From an uncultured Campylobacter sp. (GTDB lineage Bacteria > Campylobacterota > Campylobacteria > Campylobacterales > Campylobacteraceae): a stretch of DNA of 64,000 nt. Below, one piece after another: positions 55,916 through 63,881 of the stretch. Each line of letters begins with the position of its first letter. Positions within the stretch are counted from its first letter, which is position 1. The DNA lies in the NCBI GenBank assembly GCA_937990735.1, contig CALKQT010000003.1, forward strand, positions 11,832 through 75,831. Reading direction: 5' to 3'. A program made the translations under genes and the position numbers. The notes under the pieces are model-generated. The model was not told where the DNA came from, did no database searches, and worked only from the letters and a program-made list of their open reading frames with translations.

Positions 55916-56285
55916 ATGAACGAAGTAGATAAAATTTTAAAAGACGCCGCAAAGATCTCGGACGAGCTATATCCCACCTACGGACACGTTCAGACGCCTA
56001 TAGAGGCGCTCGGCTTTTACCGTCAAAGAAAGCCCCAGACTTCACGCGACGATCTATGAGCCCGGCGCGTGCTTGTGTCTGCGCGGCGGTAAAATGGTGG
56101 AATTTAGCGGCAAACAGCATCGCTACGATACGCAAAAATTCCTACTTTGCGCAAGCGACTTGCCGCTTTTGGGGCGGGTAGAGCACTGCTCGTTTCTATC
56201 GGTAAGCATTAAATTTCAAAGCGAGGATATTCTTGAAGCGCTCAAGGAGATAGAGGGGCAGAGCCGCGCGGGCAGACTTCCGTAG
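55916..56285 (+). pseudogene. AraC-type regulator, N-terminal ligand domain, frameshifted and truncated
   Basis: The first frame starts MNEVDKILKDAAKISDELYP and runs TPIEALGFYRQRKPQT to a stop near 56058. A single-base shift continues it as HATIYEPGACLCLRGGKMVE, ending at 56285. This is the AraC_N-type ligand-binding half found in regulators of dehydrogenase operons. The DNA-binding C-terminal half is absent: sequence switches to the dispersed repeat at 56287. AAAGGAGAGC precedes the ATG. The break removes any control over the divergent alcohol dehydrogenase. Confidence 0.78.
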
Positions 56286-56286
56286 T

Positions 56287-56545
56287 TCGTATAATTTACG
56301 GCGCCGTTTTTTCCGCGCCCTGCTCTAAACATCGAGCTAAATTTTACTCTCCGATATGATCCGCGACGCGGATTTTGCGCGAGGCTAAAATTTACCCGCA
56401 CTCCGCCGCTGTTTTACTCGCGCTCGCAGTACCACTTTGTTCGTATCGCATGCCGCTACGCAAAACAAGAAAGCGGATATTTTGCGGTGCCTTTATCCGT
56501 GAGTGCGGCGAGGAAAAGAGCGATAAATTCCTCAAAGCTTTGCGC
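56287..56545 (-). repeat. dispersed 259-bp element, copy B
   Basis: Reverse complement of this stretch matches 16870-17127. It comprises the last 90 bases of the SMI1-like gene (56456-56545) and about 170 bases beyond its stop. It begins one base after the stop of the truncated AraC-type gene. Non-coding hairpins CCGC-GTC-GCGG and GGCGC/GCGCC are visible, with matching compensated hairpins in copy A. Confidence 0.9.
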
Positions 56546-56983
56546 GATGATCGAGACGTCTTCGTAGATCGGTTCCGCGCCGAATACGATCTTGCCCGCG
56601 TCTGCGCCCTGCGTGAGGATGCCCGCGAAGCAGCGTTCGCCTCTGACCGAAAATAAAAACGGCAAGCACCCGCTCCAAAACGCGCTCACGGCGGCTCTTT
56701 GCGCATCGTTAGCCGCGCACTCCAGGCTGTCTTTTTCAAAATCTCCGTAGCGAAATTCCGCCTCGTCCGCGCTTGGCGACGCATAATCCCTAGCGGATAC
56801 GAACCAAACGGCGTCCGCAGCGTCATGCAAAGTCTCAAAAGAGCAAACGAAGCGGTAAAAATCTTCGCTTAAATTTTTAAATCTGCCGCCCAAAAATTCG
56901 CTTTGCGGCGGGCAAATTTCATTCCTGCGCCGTATCTGCCAGCCGTTTTGCGCCAGCGCGCCCATAAGTTCGTCAAAAATCAT
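56456..56983 (-). CDS. SMI1/KNR4-like putative immunity protein
   Basis: A 175-residue acidic protein of likely SMI1/KNR4 (SUKH) type. The N-terminus has LGGRFKNLSEDFYRFVCSFE. A core with AAVSAFWSGCLPFLFSVRGE follows. The C-terminus, SFEEFIALFLAALTDKGTAK and then SCFA, fits the family's last helix. SUKH proteins neutralise nuclease or other toxins in polymorphic toxin systems. No toxin is adjacent. The last 30 residues are nearly identical to the tail of the chimeric scar at 16.9 kb, showing that a second paralogue once existed. I place the start at 56983, read from the complement. Confidence 0.7.
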   Translation of the reverse strand: MIFDELMGALAQNGWQIRRRNEICPPQSEFLGGRFKNLSEDFYRFVCSFETLHDAADAVWFVSARDYASPSADEAEFRYGDFEKDSLECAANDAQRAAVSAFWSGCLPFLFSVRGERCFAGILTQGADAGKIVFGAEPIYEDVSIIAQSFEEFIALFLAALTDKGTAKYPLSCFA

Positions 56984-57116
56984 CTCGCCTCCCGTAATTT
57001 GGCGCCGATTATAACATTTTGCTCGGCGCAGCGACTAAATGCGACTAAATTTATAAAATTTTGCCTGCCCGCCGCGCATAAAAAGAGAAATTTTGCGCGA
57101 AATTTTAAAAATTCGG

Positions 57117-57645
57117 CTAAAAATAAAATGACGTTTCCAAATCGCCGCTAAATTTAGGCTCGGCAGAGGGCGTAAGCCGCAGATGAAAAACTGGCGTATC
57201 GTCGCAGGAGGCGGGCGAGCCGCTAAAATTTGCGCTTCGGTATCCGCCTAAAATTTCCAAGCGGTACCGACTGCGCTTTAGCTTAAAGCTCAGGCTGTTT
57301 TGCTCGCTTATGCGGCTCATATCTTTAAAATAGCCGATGCCTGCGATCTTTAGCGTGCCTGATGAGTGAAAGACCCAGCCGCGAGAGATGATTTTCGCTT
57401 CGTTTTGATTAAAAATTTCCTCATCCGCCTCGCCCACGGTAACCGCAAAATCGTAATAATCGCTGCGAACGCTCAATATCGGCACCGCAATGCCCTCTTC
57501 TGTGACCGCGCCCCCGTGCTCGGTCTGCGTAAAATAAGCAAGAACATCCCCGTTCGCAAGCCCGTGCTCATCCAGATAGTGCGCTAGCAGCGCGAGGACC
57601 CTTTATCACGAAGCCGCCCAGCTCGGAGAAAATTCGCCTTTTCAT
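57117..57645 (-). pseudogene. hypothetical gene with one frameshift
   Basis: An ATG at 57645 with AAAGGCGCGA upstream starts MKRRIFSELGGFVIKG. At about 57598 the coherent protein changes frame and continues VLALLAHYLDEHGLANGDVL, then AYFTQTEHGGAVTEEGIAV, then PILSVRSDYYDFAVTVGEAD, ending at 57117 with SFYF. One indel is enough to join them. No homopolymer lies at the site, so phase variation is unlikely and the gene is probably broken. I recognise no family; its position among immunity-type genes suggests a related role. Confidence 0.62.
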
Positions 57646-57821
57646 TCGCGCCTTTCTTTGATCGCCGTGCGCGTCGTACGCAGAAATTTTACCGCTCATT
57701 TGCCCTCTTTGTCTTTGTTTTCGCAGCGCCGATGAAATTTTATCACAGTGCCCGCGGCAGGCTAAATTTTATCTTGCGATCGCGCCGTAGATGAAATTTA
57801 AAGCCCATTTTGCGCTCAAAT

Positions 57822-58712
57822 TTACAGCCCGCGGTTTTTGCCGTCCATGCCTTGGCATCTGTCTACGAGCCAGCGCCCGTTCTTGCGCACGAGCAGGAAG
57901 CGGCGCGTAAAGCCGTGTTCGTCCTTGGCGTAGATGTAAATTTTATTTTTACTCTCGCATTCGGCGTCCGTTAGCTCGTACCCGCCGTAGGTGTCGCCCT
58001 CCATCATCGAAAACGAAATGCCCTCGGGACGGAAGCCGCTGCGCCTAACGGGCGTGCAGTAGCGCGCAAAGAGCTCGTCGCATCTGCGCTGCACCTCGCC
58101 GTCGTCCAGATCATCAATTCGCGATGTGGCAAATTTCTCCCACTCGCTCATCGCTGTAAAAAACGCGAGCAGCGCATCGCGCGCCGCCGTCAGGTCATCC
58201 GGATCAAGCTTCTTTTTGCTCTTTGCAGCGTCTCTTTGCGCTTGTTCGAATTCCGCGATCTGCCCTTTGCTAAAGCGCCCGCCGTCTAGATAAAACTGGA
58301 TTTTCGTATCCGCCGCGGCTAGCAGCCCAGCAAAGCTTACGCGCGAATTGACCAGGCGCAGCGATTTTAGCTTTGGGATTTGCACGATCGCTTTTAGCCC
58401 CTCGTCCGTGATGCTGACGTTTTCGATACCGATGTGCTCGAGCTTGGCGTGTGCTGCAAAGTATCTAAAGCCCTCGCCGCTTATCTTATCGCTATCTTGC
58501 AAAAACAGATACGCAAGCTTCGGTAGCGTGGCTAGATGCTGTAGTGCCGCGTCCGTAATCGCCGTGGCTATAAAGCCCATATTTACGAGGCTTTTTACCT
58601 CGCAGATGCGGCGCACCATCTCATCGGTGAGTGCTACGTTTTCGTAGTGATGCCCTTTGCAGTAGCGCTCGCTAACCGCGTCCAAAGCCTCCTGCATCGT
58701 GATCAGTTTCAT
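57822..58712 (-). CDS. leucine-rich-repeat plus NTF2-fold protein, putative immunity protein
   Basis: A 296-residue two-part protein. Residues about 25-145 form five leucine-rich repeats (ITDAALQHLATLPKLAYLFL, ITDEGLKAIVQIPKLKSLRL). A charged linker follows, then a C-terminal domain from about 175. The end (IYIYAKDEHGFTRRFLLVRK followed by NGRWLVDR) is the pattern of NTF2-like immunity domains. The combination suggests a protein that binds a partner with the repeats and blocks an enzyme with the NTF2 domain. No toxin is adjacent. The role is inference. Confidence 0.62.
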   Translation of the reverse strand: MKLITMQEALDAVSERYCKGHHYENVALTDEMVRRICEVKSLVNMGFIATAITDAALQHLATLPKLAYLFLQDSDKISGEGFRYFAAHAKLEHIGIENVSITDEGLKAIVQIPKLKSLRLVNSRVSFAGLLAAADTKIQFYLDGGRFSKGQIAEFEQAQRDAAKSKKKLDPDDLTAARDALLAFFTAMSEWEKFATSRIDDLDDGEVQRRCDELFARYCTPVRRSGFRPEGISFSMMEGDTYGGYELTDAECESKNKIYIYAKDEHGFTRRFLLVRKNGRWLVDRCQGMDGKNRGL

Positions 58713-58938
58713 CAGCTATCCTTTAAATTTAATTTTAAAATTTAAGCTGATTTGATGTGCATTTCGCGCCGAACGTGGCTTTGAAATTTAACGCGTGAGC
58801 TATGGATTTGACTTGCGATGCGAGCTCAAGTGCGCAATCTTCGGGCTCGACTTGCAAACTAGACCAAATTTTTGGCACGGTAAAAGTAGAATTTAACCGC
58901 ACAATGCGGTAAAATTTAAAGAAATTTAAGGAGTGAAA

Positions 58939-59538
58939 ATGGGAAAATCCGCCTTAGTGCTAGGCGCTACGGGCGTTGTAGGCAGGGAGCTGGTGCGCGA
59001 GCTTTGCGAGAGCCCGGGTTACGATGAGGTAGAAGTATGGACGCGCCGCGAGATAGGCTTTTGCTGTCCTAAGCTCCGCGCGCAGATCATTAATTTTGAG
59101 AGCATTTCGGATATCGCGCCACATAAATTTGACGAAATTTTTTGCGCGTTGGGCACGACGATGAAGCAGGCGGGTTCGTGCGAGGCGTTTTTGCGCGTGG
59201 ATGTGGACTACGTCTATGCAGCGGCGAAGTGGGGCAAAGCAGCGGGCGTGCGGCGCTTCGTGCTCGTATCAGCTCCGGGTGCGAAAGAGAGCTTGCTAAG
59301 CTTTTATCTGCGCGCTAAAGGGCAGATCGAGCGGCGCGTGAGCGAGCTCGGCTTTGACAGTCTTCAGATCGTCCGTCCGCCGATAATCTTGGGCGAGAGA
59401 CCTGATGCTCGCCCGCTAGAGCGGCTTGCGGCGGCGGTTTTTAAACTGCTGCCCGCCTGCGTGTTTGATAAATTTAGACCGCTTAGCGGCGCAAGTAGTG
59501 TCCGCTGCGAGCGTGATTTTTGGCTCAAAATCCTATAA
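58939..59538 (+). CDS. NAD(P)-binding short-chain protein (HTATIP2-like)
   Basis: A 199-residue Rossmann-fold protein: KSALVLGATGVVGRELVREL at the N-terminus, then IFCALGTTMKQAGSCEAFLR and VRRFVLVSAPGAKESLLSFY. Members act as NAD(P)H-binding regulators or oxidoreductases. The start at 58939 has AAGGAGTGAAA upstream; a GTG six bases earlier is also in frame. The C-terminus (after DKFRPLSGA) is shorter and unlike relatives, so the end may have been altered by a small deletion. Confidence 0.78.
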   Translation: MGKSALVLGATGVVGRELVRELCESPGYDEVEVWTRREIGFCCPKLRAQIINFESISDIAPHKFDEIFCALGTTMKQAGSCEAFLRVDVDYVYAAAKWGKAAGVRRFVLVSAPGAKESLLSFYLRAKGQIERRVSELGFDSLQIVRPPIILGERPDARPLERLAAAVFKLLPACVFDKFRPLSGASSVRCERDFWLKIL

Positions 59539-59546
59539 AAATTCGC

Positions 59547-59756
59547 TCATTTTTTCTCTTTATTTTGTTTGATCTCCTCAAGACTTAGACCGCTTTTACC
59601 GATGCTGTCCATACCGAGCGTTTCGATCATCACGAGTATTGCGGCTGGGTCTTTGCCTAATACGCGTGCCAGCGTGTCCGTAATCTCGGCGATGATTTGC
59701 TTTTTTTGCTCTTTTGTAGGCTCTGGAGCGGCTACTTTTATATTTACGAATGGCAT
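59547..59756 (-). CDS. 4-oxalocrotonate tautomerase-like protein
   Basis: A 69-residue tautomerase-fold protein. Met1 is followed by Pro (MPFVNIKVAAPEPTKEQKKQ), and that proline becomes the catalytic base after processing. VMIETLGMDSIGKSGLS contains the loop residues. Such small enzymes convert enols to ketones, but the substrate is not evident. It converges with the NAD(P)-binding gene, with an 8-base gap. AAGGAGAGAAA precedes the ATG. Confidence 0.87.
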   Translation of the reverse strand: MPFVNIKVAAPEPTKEQKKQIIAEITDTLARVLGKDPAAILVMIETLGMDSIGKSGLSLEEIKQNKEKK

Positions 59757-59944
59757 TTTCTCTCCTTAAATTTGATAAAGTAGGGCTAATTATATCAAAT
59801 TTTAGCCTGTTACCCGTCTCGCTTGCGTTCTAAAATTTAAGTAGATGTATTAAAATTTAACTTTAAATTTGATTTAAAGCTGGTATGATTATTATGTGAT
59901 TTGGTAGTAGTAAAATTTGATAAATTTACCCAAAAGGAGCGAAT

Positions 59945-61717
59945 ATGCGTAAGAATTTTTTCGGTTCTATCGTTTTGGCTGCGGCCTTGGCAAGCGGCGC
60001 GTTTATAGCGGTGCCGCAGACGGCGAGTGCGGGCGTTTTGGCGCATCAGGTAAAAACCCAAGGCGAGCTTGGCTCGGTGTTTATCAACCCATACGACGTG
60101 GCGCCTCTAACCGCCCTTATTGATCGCGCGGGCAAGGACATCAAGGATATCCACGTGCGGGTGCTCGGTAAACCTAACGGCGGCATCGACATCGCCTATA
60201 ACGTCTCCGAGCATGCGCTACTGACGCACGACGGCGTGCCGATCTGGGGGCTGTATCCGGACTATCTAAACGAGGTCGAAGTAAGTTACGTTTTTAACGG
60301 CGAAAAGAAGGTCGAAAAGTATAAAATTTACGCTCAGCCGATCGTGACGTATAGCCGCGATTATAGATTTAGCCACATGCAAAAGATGAAGGTCAAAAAG
60401 GTCGATCCTGCGTTTAAAAACAGGCTTTATCTCATCAACAACACGATCACGAGCGTTTATAAGCCGCTTGATTGGAAAAACGGCGGTGCGGCTAGCTGGA
60501 ACGACTTCACCGAAAATTTCGTCGTTGATACTCAGGGCGAGGTCAGATGGTATCTAGACTATCAGAAATTTTACGACCGCAGCGAGCGCAGAGTGATGGA
60601 CGGGGGCATGATGATGGGCTTTCATCAGCTACCAAACGGCGATCTTAGCTGGGGCATGGCGCAGCGATATATGCGCTACGATATGATGGGCAAGGAGGTG
60701 TATAATCGCGAGCTGCCGCGCGGCTACATCGATCTTAGCCACGAGGTGATGCCGCTAAAGAATGATCACTTGCTGCTTCGCGTCGGCAAATACAACTACC
60801 ACCACGCAGACGGCAGGCTCTCGCACACGATCAGAGATCACATCATCGAAGTGGACGGCAGCGGCAAGGTCGTGGACGAGTGGGATCTGAATGAAATTTT
60901 CGGCAAAAACGTCTACCGCAGCAACCTCATCAAAGCTCTTGACGCTCGTGCTGTATGCCTAAACATCGACATGGATGCCAAAGAGATCAAAATCAGCGAC
61001 GATCTGCCTTTCGGCGACGTGACATCGACCGGCACGGGACGCAACTGGGCGCACGTAAACTCGATCTCATATGACCCTAGCGACGACAGCATCATCCTTT
61101 CGCTTCGCCACCAAGGCATAGTTAAGATCGGTCGCGACAAAAAGGTAAAATGGATCCTTGCATCGCCTGAGGGCTGGAGCGCGGACTTTAAAGAAAAAGT
61201 GCTAGTGCCCGTGGATAAAAACGGCAACAAGATCAAATGCGAAAACTCAAAATGCGAGGGCGACTTCGACTGGTCGTGGACGCAGCACACCGCGTGGCTC
61301 ACTCCGCGCTACGATAACAAGGGCTCCGTAAAGCACATCAGCGTATTTGACAACGGCGACGGCCGCGGCATGGAGCAGCCTGCGCTAAAAGAGCAAAAAT
61401 ACTCTCGCGCGGTCGAGTACAAGATCGACGAGAAAAAGGGCACCGTCGAGCAGACGTGGGAGTTTGGCAAGGAGCGCGGATTTGATTTTTATAGCGCGGT
61501 TACGAGCAACGTGGAGTGGCAAAAGGATAAAAGCACGTACTTCATCTCAAGCTCGAACGTCTATCTGCTAAAGCCCGATAAGACGATCAAAATGGTGCTC
61601 GTGGAGATCGATCCGAAAACAAACGACATTAAATTTGAAATGGACGTGGAGTCGGCGTCTAGAGACGACGTAGCATACCGCGCGCTGGTGATCGATCCGA
61701 ATATTTTTGATTATTAA
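59945..61717 (+). CDS. assT: arylsulfate sulfotransferase AssT (periplasmic)
   Basis: Transfers sulfate between phenolic compounds without PAPS. The 590-residue precursor has a signal peptide (to about residue 30, AVPQTASAG) and a six-bladed propeller with FHQLPNGDLSWGMAQRYMRY, SHEVMPLKNDHLLLRVGKYN, the NWAHVNSISYDPSDDSIILS block and DWSWTQHTAWL, which hold the active-site histidines. The pair CENSKC (about residues 430-435) corresponds to the conserved disulfide, in E. coli formed by dedicated DsbL/DsbI. AAAAGGAGCGAAT precedes the ATG. A DsbA/DsbL-like gene lies 1.2 kb downstream, but not directly adjacent. Confidence 0.95.
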   Translation: MRKNFFGSIVLAAALASGAFIAVPQTASAGVLAHQVKTQGELGSVFINPYDVAPLTALIDRAGKDIKDIHVRVLGKPNGGIDIAYNVSEHALLTHDGVPIWGLYPDYLNEVEVSYVFNGEKKVEKYKIYAQPIVTYSRDYRFSHMQKMKVKKVDPAFKNRLYLINNTITSVYKPLDWKNGGAASWNDFTENFVVDTQGEVRWYLDYQKFYDRSERRVMDGGMMMGFHQLPNGDLSWGMAQRYMRYDMMGKEVYNRELPRGYIDLSHEVMPLKNDHLLLRVGKYNYHHADGRLSHTIRDHIIEVDGSGKVVDEWDLNEIFGKNVYRSNLIKALDARAVCLNIDMDAKEIKISDDLPFGDVTSTGTGRNWAHVNSISYDPSDDSIILSLRHQGIVKIGRDKKVKWILASPEGWSADFKEKVLVPVDKNGNKIKCENSKCEGDFDWSWTQHTAWLTPRYDNKGSVKHISVFDNGDGRGMEQPALKEQKYSRAVEYKIDEKKGTVEQTWEFGKERGFDFYSAVTSNVEWQKDKSTYFISSSNVYLLKPDKTIKMVLVEIDPKTNDIKFEMDVESASRDDVAYRALVIDPNIFDY

Positions 61718-61749
61718 AATTTCGCGGCGAGATTAAATTTGCTGGGATT

Positions 61750-61778
61750 GCCGCAGTAAATTTAGAATTTACTGCGGC
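61750..61778. terminator. hairpin between convergent assT and TupA-like gene
   Basis: GCCGCAGTAAAT and ATTTACTGCGGC form a perfect 12-bp stem with a TTAGA loop, 33 bases after the assT stop. There is no strong T-run on either side; it probably stops transcription together with the second hairpin at 61838. Confidence 0.6.
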
Positions 61779-61837
61779 GGGTTAAATTCGGTTTGGAATT
61801 TAACCCGCTTGCTTAAATTTTACCCACCGCATCGTCG

Positions 61838-61866
61838 AAATTCGGCTTATCAAATTTGCCGAATTT
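61838..61866. terminator. second hairpin between assT and the TupA-like gene
   Basis: AAATTCGGC and GCCGAATTT pair around TTATCAAATTT. Read on the plus strand it is followed by TATCTTTTAAG, giving a T-rich tail for assT transcription. It lies 20 bases past the stop of the converging TupA-like gene. Confidence 0.6.
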
Positions 61867-61886
61867 TATCTTTTAAGACTTAAATT

Positions 61887-62729
61887 CTACTCGCTTATAA
61901 AATATTTCTGAGCGTATGCGGCGTCGTTGTAAAGCCCTTCGCCGTATCTGTCTTTACCGTAATTTTTAATTATCTCTTGCCCTGCGCTTGAAGCTACGAA
62001 ATCTATAAAATCTTTCGATTTCTTGCTTTCGGCAGTATCGCTATCGTTTTGTCTTAGGGCGCAATACGTATTTATTAGATATTTATCGCCACGAAATAGA
62101 ATTTCGCTGGATTTTATATCTTTTTTCGCCACGACCCAAGTACTGCTATCGCTCATAAAATATGCTCCGTTTTTATCGGCTTTTAAAAGAGTCGCTAACA
62201 TAAAATCTTTATTTGCCTCATACCACTGGCCTTGCGGAACGATATTTGCCATTTTCCAGATACTAAGCTCTTTTTTATGAGTTCCGGAGTTGTCCGCTCT
62301 GGTGTAAAAAAGGCTTTGGGACTTGGCTATATCAGTATAGGCTTCTGTTACGTTTTGGGCGGTTTTTATCTTTGCGGGATCGCTTTTAGGCCCTACTATA
62401 AAAAACTCGTTTGATCCGATCAACGTCCTTTGCGTAGCCCAGCCCTCTTTTACGGCGCTTATTTCCGCCTTTGGAGCGTGAACCATAGCGATATCTATCT
62501 TTTTATTTTTCAAAAGTTCGAGAGTCTGGCCGCTTCCTGCTTTTATCCAGCAAATTTTGGTGTCGTTTGCCTTGCTAAATTCATTAGATAAAACTTCGAG
62601 TAGCCCAAGCTCTCCCGGGCTTCCCGTAGCAAGCTTTAGCTCCGTTTTTCCATCTCCATACACTGCGGTGCACTCACTCGCCATCAAACTGGCGCATAGC
62701 AAAATCGCGATACAAATAGACTTTTTCAT
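61887..62729 (-). CDS. TupA-like periplasmic oxyanion-binding protein
   Basis: A 280-residue periplasmic protein with a signal peptide (to about residue 18) and the fold of tungstate/molybdate binding proteins. The mid-protein signature LFYTRADNSGTHKKELSIWK is that of TupA. At the N-terminal ligand loop it reads LATGSPGELGLLEVLSNEF where classical TupA has a TTTS motif, so its ligand may differ. No tupB/tupC permease or ATPase genes lie beside it. It may be an orphan receptor or work with a transporter elsewhere. The cytoplasmic Mop protein at 13.8 kb is a plausible partner in the same metal economy. Confidence 0.72.
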   Translation of the reverse strand: MKKSICIAILLCASLMASECTAVYGDGKTELKLATGSPGELGLLEVLSNEFSKANDTKICWIKAGSGQTLELLKNKKIDIAMVHAPKAEISAVKEGWATQRTLIGSNEFFIVGPKSDPAKIKTAQNVTEAYTDIAKSQSLFYTRADNSGTHKKELSIWKMANIVPQGQWYEANKDFMLATLLKADKNGAYFMSDSSTWVVAKKDIKSSEILFRGDKYLINTYCALRQNDSDTAESKKSKDFIDFVASSAGQEIIKNYGKDRYGEGLYNDAAYAQKYFISE

Positions 62730-62891
62730 AACTACTCCTTGTTTTGAAATGTAAAATTTCAGGCATTATACAACCAAGGAACTTAAACTCGAAATGGTTA
62801 AAGAATTAAAAAAGAAGCTCGTTGCTTAGATTTTATTTCAAATTTACCCTTTATTTTATACAATCTTTAAAATTTACCGCAAAGGAATTTT

Positions 62892-63542
62892 ATGAAAATC
62901 GCTAAAATTTTTAAAGCTTTAGCCGCCGTTTGCTTGCTTAGCGTAGGCGCAAATGCGCTGGAGGTGGGCGTTAATTATCAGGTGCTACAAAAGCCGCTAA
63001 ACGTGCCGAAAAACAGCGTCGTTAAAATTTTTAACTACGAGTGCCCGCACTGCTATGCGTTCGACAGGACGGTCACACCGCAACTGATGAAAAAGCTTGA
63101 GAGGACGGAGTTTTTGCCGTGGCATCTAAAGACCAAAGGCGTGTTCGGACAGACGGCGAGCGGTATATTCGCAGCGCTCATCGTGCTTGATGAAAAGGAT
63201 GATGTGAGCCTGCTAAGCGATGAGTCGAAATTTAAAAAGGCGAAATTCGCGATTTACAAAGCGATCCACGACAAAAAGGATGATTTCGGCGGCGGTAGCG
63301 ATAAGCAAAGGTTCATCAAAACCGCGCTGGATGCCGCGGGCGTGAGCATGAGCGAATACGAAGCCGCGCTTGCCAGCAAAAAGGCGCAGGCACTGCTTGC
63401 GCAGTGGGACGGGGGCTACGAAGTCGCAGTGATTTCGGGCGTGCCGGCATTCGTCGTGAGTGGCAAGTATCTCTTAAACACGGCTTCGTTCGGTTCCGTC
63501 GATGAAATGGTCGCCGCGGTAAAGGAGCTGCTGGCGAAATAG
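62892..63542 (+). CDS. periplasmic thiol:disulfide oxidase, DsbA/DsbL-like
   Basis: A 216-residue thioredoxin-fold protein with a signal peptide (AKIFKALAAVCLLSVGANAL, cleavage near residue 22). The active site is CPHC in FNYECPHCYAFDRTV, and the cis-proline loop is ISGVPAFVVSGKYLL. It introduces disulfides into periplasmic proteins. The nearby AssT carries a conserved cysteine pair and is the natural local client. AAAGGAATTTT precedes the ATG. No dsbB/dsbI partner is visible in the remaining sequence. Confidence 0.88.
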   Translation: MKIAKIFKALAAVCLLSVGANALEVGVNYQVLQKPLNVPKNSVVKIFNYECPHCYAFDRTVTPQLMKKLERTEFLPWHLKTKGVFGQTASGIFAALIVLDEKDDVSLLSDESKFKKAKFAIYKAIHDKKDDFGGGSDKQRFIKTALDAAGVSMSEYEAALASKKAQALLAQWDGGYEVAVISGVPAFVVSGKYLLNTASFGSVDEMVAAVKELLAK

Positions 63543-63881
63543 GTCTTGTCGCATTAAATTTAGCCGCGCCAAAGCAAACTTTGTTATATGCACTACGTTA
63601 AATTTGACCGTGGGCTTCTAGTAAATTTTATAGCTAAGCCCTGCGGCACGATAGCGACTAAATTTTATGTTTTCAAGGAGCGGGTCTCGGCGAGTAAAAT
63701 TTGAAGCCGAAATTTACAAATTTGACTTCAAAATTTGAACGTAAAAAGTCGAGGCGAAGTATCGCGAGATGGATTTAAGAGTTGCGACGTAAAAATTTAG
63801 CGTGGGCTGGACAAGGTAGTCCGCCGAGCTAAATTTTTACTAGCTCCGTTAAAGCGCTCGCAAAACAAGCCGCTTTAAATT
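63543..63881. other. intergenic region near the window end
   Basis: 339 bases between two convergent genes. It has several AAATTT-containing segments and no identifiable gene or clear terminator. Confidence 0.45.

Noticed and set aside
61750..61866. Tandem inverted repeats as a possible attachment site or mobile element end
   Set aside because: The two hairpins have unrelated sequences and sit between convergent genes, so terminators are the simpler explanation.
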